From the NCBI RefSeq assembly GCF_009711045.1, contig NZ_WMJX01000001.1, positions 1 to 64,000 of the forward strand: 64,000 nt of DNA, read 5' to 3'. Shown here one piece after another: positions 25,946 to 35,301 of the stretch. Source of the stretch: Myroides albus. Its GTDB lineage: Bacteria; Bacteroidota; Bacteroidia; Flavobacteriales; Flavobacteriaceae. How positions within the stretch are numbered: the first letter of the stretch is position 1; every line of letters begins with the position of its first letter. Both the position numbers and the translations under genes were made by a program. Below the pieces are notes generated by a model. That model ran no database searches and was not told the DNA's origin. It saw nothing but the letters and a program-made list of their open reading frames with translations.

Positions 25946-26039
25946 TACACTGTTTTTGGAGTTTATTAAACAGCACTAAAAGTAGTAATTAAAGCAGTAT
26001 AACGAAGGGTTTATTTAGTCATAGAATATTTAGTTTTCT

Positions 26040-26840
26040 CTACCACGTCTTCCAATCATTAGAAGTAAACTTCCACTCAGGAGTTTGGATGATGTCGTTA
26101 TTGAGGTCATACCAAGGGCTGTTGTCTGTAGCATTAGGGTTCTTTAGAATCTGTAGCTCCTGAGCAGGCATATAGCTCTGTGCTAAGAGGACTACCTTGT
26201 CCCCTGCTTCATTCTGAGCCATATCTACTACGATAATGGCATGGCCTATAGGATTGCCTGACTGGACTAAGATATCTCCTATCTGTACATCCTCTTTAGA
26301 GATAGATTGGAGTTGTTGTTTTAGTGAAGCCGTGTTGGCATAGTTAAAAATGTGTTCAAGGTATTCCCAATATTTTTTAGGGGAATAGTCACCCTTAATA
26401 TACTCTATGTAATATCTGGGTTTACCATCAGAAACGAAGTTAAAGGCTATTTCGTCATATCGCTTTTGGCTGTAGAGATAATCAGCTCTTAGACGCATAG
26501 TCGCATCAGCACATTGGTGTAAGTCTTTCTTCCCTATGGGTAAGTCAATGACAGAGGAATAGACATAAGTGGCATATTTCTCTTTGCCGTTATAGTATTT
26601 TACAGTTTCTCCAAAGGGTTTTAGTGGTAAGTGTTGTAAGTGGTATCCAAAGTCAGAGGTGGTGTAAGTAAGACGTGTATATCCCTTAGGTGTGTTGTAC
26701 CTCTCTCCTATGCTCATACCTGTAGCGTTGATGTAGTTGATCTTTTCTTGTGCTGTTGTAAATTCAACAGATGCGTTAGCCTTGTTGTTTTGACAAGAGA
26801 TGCACAATATACAAGAGATAAAAGCAAGGAGGTGTTTCAT
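26040..26840 (-). CDS. DUF4846 lipoprotein
   Basis: 266 aa. Signal and lipobox (MKHLLAFISCILCISCQNN) predict a lipoprotein. The body matches DUF4846 proteins: the LPLKPFGETVKYYNGKEK segment, the QCADATMRLRADYLY segment and QIGDILVQSGNPIGHAIIVVDMA, which looks like a papain-like or NlpC-like fold core with Cys-poor composition. Function unknown; monocistronic. Start ATG 26840. Confidence 0.88.
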   Translation of the reverse strand: MKHLLAFISCILCISCQNNKANASVEFTTAQEKINYINATGMSIGERYNTPKGYTRLTYTTSDFGYHLQHLPLKPFGETVKYYNGKEKYATYVYSSVIDLPIGKKDLHQCADATMRLRADYLYSQKRYDEIAFNFVSDGKPRYYIEYIKGDYSPKKYWEYLEHIFNYANTASLKQQLQSISKEDVQIGDILVQSGNPIGHAIIVVDMAQNEAGDKVVLLAQSYMPAQELQILKNPNATDNSPWYDLNNDIIQTPEWKFTSNDWKTW

Positions 26841-26992
26841 ACAGACTTTTAGATTATAACGATATTAAGTAAGTAGATAGTATCCTATGAAACCTAAAAA
26901 AGGTTGATTGTGTAAAATCAAGTATGAGCAAAAGGTCAATTGATTAAAAGGTTAAAGTCTATTGGAATGTCATACTAATATGTTTCGATGTA

Positions 26993-27110
26993 TATTTATA
27001 GTTCGGTTATTTAATCGTGTTTTTAAAACACTTTAAAGTATTAAATCAATGGAAAGTAAAGAGAGAATATAATTATTAAGACTTATGACTGTGGTTATAG
27101 GTCTTTTTTT
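26993..27110 (+). ncRNA. Candidate small RNA with strong terminator
   Basis: A 12-bp hairpin (arms 27078-27089 and 27094-27105, two G-U pairs, TGTG loop) followed by seven T on plus is an intrinsic terminator, but no plus-strand gene lies upstream in the 240-bp gap; the gene on the left is on the opposite strand. A TATGTTTC (7 of 8 to the -7 consensus) at 26979-26986 could start a transcript of about 120 nt. Length and existence are inferred. Confidence 0.3.
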
Positions 27111-27117
27111 ATTGATA

Positions 27118-27381
27118 TTATCGTTTAAAGAGAATAAAGAATACTGCTACTTGTATGGCTAAGATGGCATAGAATTTAACTTTAAAAGCGTCTTTAGAGA
27201 TTTTGTGTCTAAGTTTCTTCATCGCAATCCATGCTCCCAATGTTCCTCCAAAAAAACAGAGTGTCAGAAGATTTTTTTCTGCAACTCTTCGCCTGTTCTT
27301 TAAGGCCTGTTCTTTGTCATAAGCGAACATTGAAAAGGCTAAGTAATTTATGATAAACAGGTATAAGAATAAAAACTTCAT
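27118..27381 (-). CDS. DUF1294 family membrane protein
   Basis: 87 aa with three hydrophobic stretches. The motif CFFGGTLGAWIAMKKLRHK, preceded by AYDKEQALKNRRRVAEKNLL, is the DUF1294 signature. Function unknown. Start ATG 27381 with a TACCTTTG -7 element (27400-27407) on the minus strand, divergent from tex. Confidence 0.93.
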   Translation of the reverse strand: MKFLFLYLFIINYLAFSMFAYDKEQALKNRRRVAEKNLLTLCFFGGTLGAWIAMKKLRHKISKDAFKVKFYAILAIQVAVFFILFKR

Positions 27382-27399
27382 AGGGTTTAATTATTGATA

Positions 27400-27407
27400 C
27401 AAAGGTA
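27400..27407 (-). promoter_or_regulatory. -7 promoter element of the DUF1294 gene
   Basis: Minus-strand TACCTTTG, 18 bp upstream of the start, matches TAnnTTTG. Confidence 0.5.
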
Positions 27408-27437
27408 GTATTTTAGCTATTCTTAAAATAATTAATT

Positions 27438-29561
27438 ATGACGTTGATTGAGTTTATTCAACAAGCTGTAAATGCAAGTGCGAGGAGTATTGAGAACACG
27501 TTATCTCTTTTTGGAGAAGGATGTACAATACCTTTTATAGCCAGATATAGAAAAGATAGAACGGGAAACCTCGATGAGGTAGTGATAGAGAAGATTGCTC
27601 GCTATAGTGAGTTATATGAAGGGATAGTCAAGAGAAAGGAATCTATATTAGGTGCAATAGAGGAGCAGGGTAAACTGACAGATGAATTAAAGAGTAAGAT
27701 TACAAATAGCTTTGATTTGACGGAGATTGAAGATCTCTATTTACCTTATAAAAAGACTCGTAAGACCAAAGCTGATACAGCAAGAGAAAATGGTTTAGAG
27801 CCATTGGCTAAAGTGATTATGGCTCAGAATGCTCATGATGTAGAGTCTATTGCTGCGAAGTATCTTAATGATAAGGTAGGAAGTGAAGAAGAGGCTATAC
27901 AAGGAGCCTCTGATATCATCGCAGAGTGGGTGAATGAGAATATGTATATACGAAAATTACTGAGAAGAAAGTTTCAACGCAATGGAGTTATTTCGACAAA
28001 GGTTGTGAAGGCTAAGAAAGACGATGAAGCGGCTCAAAAGTTTGATCAATACTTTGATTGGACAGAACCTGTTTATAAAATACCAGCCCATCGCTTACTG
28101 GCTATTTTAAGAGCCGAGAAAGAGGGTTTCATTAAGTTTAGTATAGCTATAGATAAAGAGGAAGCGCTGCGTTTTATTGGTGACAATGTAGTTAAAAGCG
28201 AGAACGAATGTGGTAGAATAGTAGAAAAGGCTGTAGCAGATAGCTATAAGCGTCTATTAGAACCGGCATTGTCTAATGAAGCATTGGCAGAGGCAAAAGA
28301 GAAGGCAGACTTGAATTCAATACAAGTATTTGCTGATAATCTTACTCAATTGTTACTGGGATCTCCTTTGGGAGAGAAGCGCATTTTAGCTATTGATCCT
28401 GGTTATAAGACAGGGTGTAAGGTGGTGTGTTTAGATGAACAGGGAGATTTGTTGTACAATGAGACAATATATCCACATGCACCACAGAAAGATACGACTA
28501 TGGCAATGAAGAAGATTCGCTCTATGGTGAATGCTTACAATATAGAAGCTATTGCGATAGGCAATGGTACAGCCTCAAGAGAGACGGAGTTCTTTATCAA
28601 GAAAATTGCTTTTGATAAACCCGTTCAAGTGTTTGTAGTTAGTGAAGCAGGAGCATCAGTTTATTCGGCATCAAAGATTGCCAGAGAGGAGTTTCCTTCG
28701 TACGATGTAACAGTTAGGGGAGCAGTCTCCATAGGAAGACGTCTATCAGACCCTTTAGCTGAATTGGTAAAGATAGACCCTAAGTCAATTGGCGTGGGAC
28801 AGTATCAACATGATGTAGATCAAACCCTATTGAAGAAAGAACTGGATAGTGTGGTAATAAAGTGCGTGAATACAGTAGGGGTGAATTTGAATACTGCAAG
28901 TAAATCGCTATTGAGTTATGTATCTGGTATAGGTGAGAAGATGGCTGAGAATATTGTACAATACCGAACAGAGAATGGCCCTTTTGAGAGTAGAACAGCG
29001 TTAAAGAAAGTACCTCGTTTAGGTGAAAAGGCATTTCAACAAGCGGCAGCATTTGTTAGAATTAAGAATGCCAAGAATCCATTAGACGATTCTGCTGTAC
29101 ACCCAGAGGCTTATGGTGTAGTAGAGAAAATTGCAAAAGATATGAAAGTATCTATAGGGGATATGATCTCTAATAAAGAGCTAATCGCTAAAGTAGATGC
29201 TAACAAATATACTACTGGTGAGGTAGGCGTATTAGCCCTTCAAGATATTTTAAAAGAGTTAGAGAAACCTGGATTAGATCCTCGTAAAGCGGCGAAAGTA
29301 TTTGAGTTTGATCCCAATGTAAAGCATATGAGTGATTTGAAGATAGGGATGGTGTTGCCAGGAATAGTGAATAATATTACCAATTTTGGATGTTTTGTTG
29401 ACATTGGTCTAAAGGAAAGTGGTTTGGTTCACATTTCTCAACTTAAAGAAGGATTTGTATCTGATGTGAATGAAGTTGTCAAGCTACATCAGCATGTGGA
29501 AGTGAAAGTAACAGATGTGGATGAGGCTAAGAAAAGAATACAATTAAGTATGATTTTATAA
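27438..29561 (+). CDS. tex: Tex family RNA-binding transcription accessory protein
   Basis: 707 aa, usual length. An N-terminal helical region (1-180), a YqgF/RNase H-like domain (ILAIDPGYKTGCKVVCLDEQ at about 318), a helix-hairpin-helix pair (LSYVSGIGEKMAENIVQYR) and a C-terminal S1 domain (MVLPGIVNNITNFGCFVDIG, about 640-705) give the Tex order. Tex binds nucleic acid and influences transcription; precise role unknown. Monocistronic with a strong terminator. Confidence 0.96.
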   Translation: MTLIEFIQQAVNASARSIENTLSLFGEGCTIPFIARYRKDRTGNLDEVVIEKIARYSELYEGIVKRKESILGAIEEQGKLTDELKSKITNSFDLTEIEDLYLPYKKTRKTKADTARENGLEPLAKVIMAQNAHDVESIAAKYLNDKVGSEEEAIQGASDIIAEWVNENMYIRKLLRRKFQRNGVISTKVVKAKKDDEAAQKFDQYFDWTEPVYKIPAHRLLAILRAEKEGFIKFSIAIDKEEALRFIGDNVVKSENECGRIVEKAVADSYKRLLEPALSNEALAEAKEKADLNSIQVFADNLTQLLLGSPLGEKRILAIDPGYKTGCKVVCLDEQGDLLYNETIYPHAPQKDTTMAMKKIRSMVNAYNIEAIAIGNGTASRETEFFIKKIAFDKPVQVFVVSEAGASVYSASKIAREEFPSYDVTVRGAVSIGRRLSDPLAELVKIDPKSIGVGQYQHDVDQTLLKKELDSVVIKCVNTVGVNLNTASKSLLSYVSGIGEKMAENIVQYRTENGPFESRTALKKVPRLGEKAFQQAAAFVRIKNAKNPLDDSAVHPEAYGVVEKIAKDMKVSIGDMISNKELIAKVDANKYTTGEVGVLALQDILKELEKPGLDPRKAAKVFEFDPNVKHMSDLKIGMVLPGIVNNITNFGCFVDIGLKESGLVHISQLKEGFVSDVNEVVKLHQHVEVKVTDVDEAKKRIQLSMIL

Positions 29562-29690
29562 AAAAAGCTTTGCAAACATAATTTTGGCACGATACTTGTT
29601 TTTATTACTTACAACTGAATTTCAATAGGTTTTGTTTAGATAAACAAACAAATTAAGTTAAGTAGTGTTTTTATTATGTTTTATAAGTGA

Positions 29691-29728
29691 AGAGCCTTTC
29701 TTTTTAGTGTTTAGAAAGGCTCTTTTTT
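29691..29728 (+). terminator. tex terminator
   Basis: AGAGCCTTTCT and AGAAAGGCTCT form an 11-bp stem, followed by eight T. Confidence 0.9.
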
Positions 29729-29749
29729 TTATATAAAGTAGTCGTAAAC

Positions 29750-29782
29750 AAAAAAAGCACTATCAACCGGAGTTTATAGTGC
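29750..29782 (-). terminator. tatA terminator
   Basis: GCACTAT and ATAGTGC arms with a longer loop, followed on the minus strand by seven T. Confidence 0.75.
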
Positions 29783-29810
29783 GTATAATATTACAATTAA
29801 ATAGTGTTAA

Positions 29811-30023
29811 CTATTCAGTTTTGCTTTCGTCTTTAGTATCTTTTTTAGTTACTTGTTGAGCATTGTCTTCTTTAGTAGCATCTTTAAATTCTTTGATACC
29901 ACTTCCTAATCCTCTCATTAATTCAGGTATTTTTTTACCTCCGAATAACAATAGGATTATCGCAACAATAATAATCACTTGCCACGGTCCAACCATTCCT
30001 AAAAAAAAGTGTAATGCGTTCAT
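29811..30023 (-). CDS. tatA: Sec-independent translocase subunit TatA/TatE
   Basis: 70 aa. A short periplasmic N-terminus, one membrane helix (GPWQVIIIVAIILLLFGGKK), the FGGKKIPELMRGLGSGIKEF amphipathic helix and an acidic/basic tail match TatA/E. TatA forms the pore-like oligomers for folded proteins carrying twin-arginine signals. tatB and tatC are not nearby; Bacteroidota usually encode TatA and TatC only. Confidence 0.95.
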   Translation of the reverse strand: MNALHFFLGMVGPWQVIIIVAIILLLFGGKKIPELMRGLGSGIKEFKDATKEDNAQQVTKKDTKDESKTE

Positions 30024-30188
30024 ATTAATTTGTTTGAAACATTAAGTTCTCGCAAATATAGGAAGAAAATTATAAAACCACTGAATCTGAATAATTTTAT
30101 TATATTTTTAAGAGTGTTTTCGATATTAAAAATTACTTTTAAGGGGAATTAAATAAGGAGATAGTAGATTCATAAGTACTATAATTGT

Positions 30189-30196
30189 TATATTTG
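30189..30196 (+). promoter_or_regulatory. -7 promoter element of the M23-GH3-DUF6909 operon
   Basis: TATATTTG matches TAnnTTTG, 19 bp upstream of the M23 gene. It may drive the long rightward operon that runs into the polysaccharide locus. Confidence 0.6.
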
Positions 30197-30215
30197 TTTA
30201 TTAAAAGCGCAACTT

Positions 30216-31097
30216 ATGTCAACAAAAGACAAGAAATCAAAGAGATGGAAGAGTAAACTTTTAAATAAGTACCGTGTTGTTATCGTTAATGATAGAACTT
30301 TTGAAGATGTAAGGTCTTTTAAATTAAATCTTTTGAATGTCGTTGGTGCAATGACGGCATGGATTTTTCTATTGATTTTATCTACCGTTATTTTAGTTGT
30401 ATTAACTCCAGTTAAGGAGTATATTCCCGGATATTCTTCTGCCGATTTGAAGCAAAGAGCGATTGAGCTAACCTTAAAAGTTGATTCATTGGAGGTCGAA
30501 TCTGTAAAGAATAAAGCCTATTTGTTAGCCGTCAAGAAGATCTTACTCGGCGAGGTGGAGTCAACACACAGCAACTTGGATTCTCTTAAAAAATCAGAAG
30601 TACCTGTTGATCAAATCGTGCACAAGGAACCAAGTGAAAAGGATTTAAAGCTTAGAGAAATGGTGCGATTAGAAGATAAGTATAACTTGTTTCCTGAGGC
30701 TACGCCTAAAGTAAATCAAATTCTTTTTTCGCCTATTGATGGAGAAATCGTCAAGAGGTTTGATCCAAGTATATCTCATTTTGGTTTGGATTTTATGGCT
30801 GCTAAAGGAACTCCAGTCAAGGCTATATCAAAGGGTATTGTACTTTTTGTCGATTGGACCTTGAGAGATGGATATACTGCGATAGTGCTACACGAGGATG
30901 GAATAATTTCCGTGTATAAGCATCTGAATACAATGGTAAAAGAGGAATATGACAAAGTTAGTTCGGGTGAAGTATTAGGCTTATTTGATGGTAATTTTGA
31001 AGATGAGTTAAATAAAAGTAATAAGAAGTATTTTCATTTTGAATTGTGGAAGGATACATATCCTTTAGATGCTTCGGTATTTATAGATATTGAATAA
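30216..31097 (+). CDS. M23 (LytM-like) membrane protein, probable inactive peptidase
   Basis: 293 aa. One membrane segment (about residues 44-67), a coiled-coil-prone region (75-140), then a C-terminal M23 domain. The first zinc motif HxxxD is kept (H188, D192), as are H236 (YKHL) and H274 of the HxH position, but the first His of HxH, the catalytic base, is Tyr272 (YFHFEL). This suggests a degenerate domain, like NlpD/EnvC-type amidase activators, anchored in the cytoplasmic membrane and facing the wall. It heads an operon with GH3 and DUF6909 genes (gaps of 6 and 13 bp). Confidence 0.85.
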   Translation: MSTKDKKSKRWKSKLLNKYRVVIVNDRTFEDVRSFKLNLLNVVGAMTAWIFLLILSTVILVVLTPVKEYIPGYSSADLKQRAIELTLKVDSLEVESVKNKAYLLAVKKILLGEVESTHSNLDSLKKSEVPVDQIVHKEPSEKDLKLREMVRLEDKYNLFPEATPKVNQILFSPIDGEIVKRFDPSISHFGLDFMAAKGTPVKAISKGIVLFVDWTLRDGYTAIVLHEDGIISVYKHLNTMVKEEYDKVSSGEVLGLFDGNFEDELNKSNKKYFHFELWKDTYPLDASVFIDIE

Positions 31098-31103
31098 TAG
31101 AAT

Positions 31104-32594
31104 ATGTCATTAAAATCTTTTGGTGCAAAAGTATTTGCATCTATTATACATAAAAAGAATCAGAAATGGATTAATAATCCAGTAGAAACACAACATAAAG
31201 TGCTCTTATCTTTGCTCAAAACAGCTGGGCAAACCAGTTTTGGAAAAGATCATCACTTCTCAGAAATAAAAACGCATAGCGATTTTGTAAATCGCGTACC
31301 TATTCGAGATTACGAAGGGCTGCGTCCCTATATCGACAGAGTAGTTGAGGGAGAAGCTAATGTACTGTGGAAAGGCAAGCCTCTTTATTTTGCCAAGACT
31401 TCAGGAACTACTTCAGGAGCTAAATATATACCATTGACAAAGGAGTCAATGCCTTATCATATCAGTGCTGCAAGAAACGCTATTTTGGCGTATGTGCACG
31501 AAACAGGTATTGCGGATTTTGTAGATAGAAAAATGATTTTCTTGCAAGGGAGTCCAATTTTAGAAGAAAAGAATGGAATAAAACTCGGCAGGTTATCTGG
31601 TATTGTAGCTCACTTTGTCCCTGCTTATTTGCAGAAGAATAGACTTCCAAGTTTAAAGACAAATTGCATTGAAGATTGGGAAACGAAAGTTGATGCTATA
31701 GTCGAAGAAACTGTACATCAGGATATGAGTATTATTTCGGGTATTCCAAGTTGGGTGCAAATGTACTTTGAGCGTTTGGTTGTCCGAGAAGGTAAGTCAG
31801 TAGGTGATATTTTCAAGAACTTTAATTTATTCATCTACGGAGGAGTAAATTACGAACCTTATCGCGCTAAATTTGAACAACTAATAGGAAGAAGGGTTCC
31901 GTCAATAGAGTTGTTTCCTGCCTCAGAAGGCTTTTTTGCCTATCAGGATTCTCAGAAAGAGAAAGGACTATTGCTCTTGTTAGATGCAGGTATCTTCTAT
32001 GAGTTTGTGAAAGCAGAGGATTTCTTTAATGAGAATGCCAAAAGATATACCATTGGCGAGGTAGAACTGGGCGTGAATTATGTTTTGATTATTTCTACAA
32101 ATGCTGGTTTATGGGGATATAATATTGGAGATACAGTTCAGTTTGTCAACTTGAAACCTTACCGTATCGTTGTGTCTGGACGTATTAAGCATTTTATCTC
32201 TGCTTTTGGTGAACACGTCATCGGCAAGGAAGTAGAAACGGCTATAGAAGAAGCTATGAGAGGAACGACTATTCAAGTGAACGAGTTCACAGTGGCTCCG
32301 CAAATAACACCAAGTGAGGGGTTGCCTTATCACGAGTGGTTTATCGAATTTGGCAGTGAGCCAGAGCACTTGGAAAGTTTTGCTTTGAAAATCGAGCAAT
32401 CCCTTCGAAAACAAAATAGTTATTATGATGATTTAATTGTCGGAAAGGTTTTGCAAACTTTGAAAATTAGAAAAGTGACTAAAGGAGGATTCCAAAACTA
32501 CATGAAGAGTATTGGAAAACTGGGTGGGCAAAATAAATTGCCAAGATTGAGCAATGATAGAAACATTGCAAGTGAATTAGAAATTATAAATTAA
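31104..32594 (+). CDS. GH3 auxin-responsive promoter family enzyme
   Basis: 496 aa. GH3 enzymes are acyl-acid amido synthetases of the ANL superfamily: ATP-dependent adenylation then transfer to an amine. The AMP-binding region is FAKTSGTTSGAKYIPLT (about residues 95-111), followed by YGGVNYEPY and ELFPASEGFFAYQ. Plant members conjugate hormones, but bacterial members have unknown substrates and are common in Bacteroidota. It is 6 bp from the M23 gene and 13 bp from DUF6909, in a conserved-looking operon. Confidence 0.93.
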   Translation: MSLKSFGAKVFASIIHKKNQKWINNPVETQHKVLLSLLKTAGQTSFGKDHHFSEIKTHSDFVNRVPIRDYEGLRPYIDRVVEGEANVLWKGKPLYFAKTSGTTSGAKYIPLTKESMPYHISAARNAILAYVHETGIADFVDRKMIFLQGSPILEEKNGIKLGRLSGIVAHFVPAYLQKNRLPSLKTNCIEDWETKVDAIVEETVHQDMSIISGIPSWVQMYFERLVVREGKSVGDIFKNFNLFIYGGVNYEPYRAKFEQLIGRRVPSIELFPASEGFFAYQDSQKEKGLLLLLDAGIFYEFVKAEDFFNENAKRYTIGEVELGVNYVLIISTNAGLWGYNIGDTVQFVNLKPYRIVVSGRIKHFISAFGEHVIGKEVETAIEEAMRGTTIQVNEFTVAPQITPSEGLPYHEWFIEFGSEPEHLESFALKIEQSLRKQNSYYDDLIVGKVLQTLKIRKVTKGGFQNYMKSIGKLGGQNKLPRLSNDRNIASELEIIN

Positions 32595-32607
32595 ATATTG
32601 ACGTAAT

Positions 32608-34296
32608 ATGAAAGGTATGAAAGAGATTAAAAATATATCAAGAACGAGAGCACAGGTATCGTCAGCAGCAGTGGAACGCATGTATATTACTATGCGTCAC
32701 CTGTTTAATAGAGGGTTTTATAAGCCCATGGGAGTGTCAGGAGATACCTTAAGAGAAGCCTTATTGGAGTTGCGTCCAGAAATATATGGTACAATTGCAG
32801 AAGAAAAAGTAGAGTTGAATGGGTTGTTATACGTGATTGAGCGTCTTCCTATCGGAATAGAAGAGTGTCGCTATATTAACTTGACTTCGGATGAAGGATA
32901 TACTTTTTCGCATTTTACTGCTATCGTGCCACCAAAGAGAAGAAGAAATTGTTACCGCATAGATGAAGAACAAATGAATATCGAGATTACCAGAGGTAGA
33001 TCTGATATCTATGATGTTTTGACTCACTTGACTTTTATTTTTATTGAATCGCATAAAATTAAAGATCGCGTTTTAATTGGTGAAGATGGTAAAGTGACCA
33101 GAGATTGGCGAAAAATAGAGACGGCAGCCAAGAAAGAAGAACCTTTAGAGTTAGAGGAGAAAGAGGTAATTATGTCGCACTTATCTAATGTTTTGGGACG
33201 TTCTTTCGCTGAGGTATTAGATGTCTATGAGAAATTTGCAATAGAAGAAAACCCAGATCGATTTTTAGATGTTATCTATTGGTTGGGTAAATTAGCGATA
33301 GAAGAGGATGTATTTAACGACAAGAGAACGATTACTTTTAGTCCATTGTTAAGAGAGCGTTTAGGACATCATATTTATGGAGAAATTTGGTCTGATCGCA
33401 TCAAGGAGGTTTTGACTAAGAAAGGTTTGTTAGAGCGTCCTATTCATATCATCAGTGCAAATATGCATAGTGTGATGAACTCAATTTTTGCTCCATCTGT
33501 TGTTAAACAAGAGTTAGAAGTTACTTCTGAATTGGGAATCTATGAGGAGTTGAGTAAACCTGAGAACAAGCATCTAAGAGATCTTGTAAATGAAAGGGCA
33601 GAGAGAGAAGGAATGGTGTTTCTTAAAGATGAGTCAGGTACAAATATTGATGTTCAAATTTTTGATACTGCTAAGATTAACTTTGCCAATACTAATTTTA
33701 AAGGACAGCAAATTGAGGGGGAATACCCTGTAATTATCGTTATGGATTACGCTTTTGGAGAGCAGGCTTATGAGACGATTGACGAGCTTTTGAAACCGTA
33801 TAAAAAGACAACGATGATTGATGTAGAATCAGTGTCTATTATGGGGAAAGCTGGTATTTTAGTTGGAGGTAAAGGGGATATTATGATCCCATTTGCTCAT
33901 ATTAACGAGGGTACTGGAGATAATTATCCATTTGACAATGAGTTGACAGTCGAGATGTTTAAGAATGATGATATCCCAGTTTTTGGTGGTACTATGGTAA
34001 CTGTATTGGGAACGTCGCTTCAGAACAAGGATCTATTAAAATTTTTCCACGATTCTACATGGGGAGTAATTGGATTAGAAATGGAAGGAGCACATTACCA
34101 AAAAGCAATTCAAAGTGCTTCTAAGATTAGAAAGAGTATTAATCCAGATGTAAAAGTTAGATATGCTTACTACGCTTCTGATAATCCATTGGAAACAGGA
34201 AGTACACTTGCCTCTGGTGGTTTAGGAACTACAGGTGTGAAACCGACGTATTTAATTACGATTAAGATATTAGAGCAAATATTTAGTATTAAGTAG
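32608..34296 (+). CDS. DUF6909-like protein with nucleoside-phosphorylase-like C-terminal domain
   Basis: 562 aa, no signal peptide. The N-terminal half is mostly helical and unfamiliar. The C-terminal half (about 380-560) has features of the nucleoside phosphorylase superfamily: SIMGKAGILVGGKGDIMIP, VFGGTMVTVLGTSLQNK, then GVIGLEMEGAHYQKA, where the xEMEGA tract resembles the ribose/phosphate-binding signature of PNP/UDP-type enzymes. The name DUF6909 is from memory. It may be a nucleoside or nucleotide-processing enzyme such as an AMP nucleosidase-like activity; inferred only. In operon with GH3 and the Wzz-like gene (11 bp downstream). Confidence 0.75.
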   Translation: MKGMKEIKNISRTRAQVSSAAVERMYITMRHLFNRGFYKPMGVSGDTLREALLELRPEIYGTIAEEKVELNGLLYVIERLPIGIEECRYINLTSDEGYTFSHFTAIVPPKRRRNCYRIDEEQMNIEITRGRSDIYDVLTHLTFIFIESHKIKDRVLIGEDGKVTRDWRKIETAAKKEEPLELEEKEVIMSHLSNVLGRSFAEVLDVYEKFAIEENPDRFLDVIYWLGKLAIEEDVFNDKRTITFSPLLRERLGHHIYGEIWSDRIKEVLTKKGLLERPIHIISANMHSVMNSIFAPSVVKQELEVTSELGIYEELSKPENKHLRDLVNERAEREGMVFLKDESGTNIDVQIFDTAKINFANTNFKGQQIEGEYPVIIVMDYAFGEQAYETIDELLKPYKKTTMIDVESVSIMGKAGILVGGKGDIMIPFAHINEGTGDNYPFDNELTVEMFKNDDIPVFGGTMVTVLGTSLQNKDLLKFFHDSTWGVIGLEMEGAHYQKAIQSASKIRKSINPDVKVRYAYYASDNPLETGSTLASGGLGTTGVKPTYLITIKILEQIFSIK

Positions 34297-34307
34297 AGAA
34301 TTTAATT

Positions 34308-35294
34308 ATGGGAGATTCGAATAATCACAAGTCGCAGGACTTAGATGAAATAGACTTAAAGTATTTAAAAGAATCTGCAGTATCATTATTTGATACTGTA
34401 GGTTTTGGTATATTTAGACTAATAAGATTAGTGTTGAGCTATTGGTATCTTTTTACTCTGGCAATAATCATAGGTGTTGGTTTAGGGTATTACAAAGAGA
34501 GTAATATTCCTGAAAAGGCTCTTGAAGAGCAAGTTTCGAATGTACAAAAAGATATTCAAAAGTATAGTATTCTTATTTCTCCTAAAGTTGAAAGTGTTGA
34601 TTACTTGAAGTATTTGGTTTCGAGTAATTTCAAGAATACTTTTAGCTCTCAAGAATTGTTATCATCTAGATTAATTGGAGTAGATGACATATATAATTGG
34701 TTGAGTAAAGATTCCAGTTATGTAAAAACATTAGCTTTGATCGGAACTAATTTGAATAGTCATGAAGACCTAATTCAAAATTATGCTACATCAAAGAATT
34801 ATCATTATCAAGATTTGAGAATAGAAGTAAATTCAGATTTTGAGATTAATAGATTTGTAGAAGAACTTCAGAATTATTTTGATAGTTTACCGTTGTTTAA
34901 GAAAAAGTTAGAGCTTGCTAAGCAAGGACTACTTTTAAAACAAATAGAGTACTGTAAAGACTTGGAAAGAATTAATCATGCTCTTGATATTGTTAAGAAC
35001 GGGAATAAACTATCTTTAGATAGTGAATCGAGAATATTGAGTTTAGTTAAGTTTAAGCACGAGTTACTTGAGTTGATACAGGATAATGAATTTGAATTGT
35101 TGGAGAGTGATCATGTTGTTTATTTGCTTGGAGTAGTAAAAGATGAACGAGAACTCGATAAACACTATGTAGGAAATGTTGTAAAAGAAGCGTCAAAGAA
35201 TAAGATGATCATGTATTCATTGTTTTTGATTCTGTTAGTTTTTATCGGATTAGGTGTTTATAAATTATATACTCACTACAGTAATCGAAAATGA
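34308..35294 (+). CDS. Wzz-like chain-length determinant (polysaccharide co-polymerase)
   Basis: 328 aa. Two membrane segments, near the N-terminus (about 38-62, YWYLFTLAIIIGVGLGYY) and near the C-terminus (about 300-322), enclose a long periplasmic region with coiled-coil character, the Wzz/PCP topology. There is no kinase domain, so it resembles PCP-1/2 types. It opens the polysaccharide locus, 11 bp after the DUF6909 gene and 7 bp before rmlC. It probably controls the chain length of the polymer. Family similarity is modest. Confidence 0.8.
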   Translation: MGDSNNHKSQDLDEIDLKYLKESAVSLFDTVGFGIFRLIRLVLSYWYLFTLAIIIGVGLGYYKESNIPEKALEEQVSNVQKDIQKYSILISPKVESVDYLKYLVSSNFKNTFSSQELLSSRLIGVDDIYNWLSKDSSYVKTLALIGTNLNSHEDLIQNYATSKNYHYQDLRIEVNSDFEINRFVEELQNYFDSLPLFKKKLELAKQGLLLKQIEYCKDLERINHALDIVKNGNKLSLDSESRILSLVKFKHELLELIQDNEFELLESDHVVYLLGVVKDERELDKHYVGNVVKEASKNKMIMYSLFLILLVFIGLGVYKLYTHYSNRK

Positions 35295-35301
35295 TGGCAT
35301 A

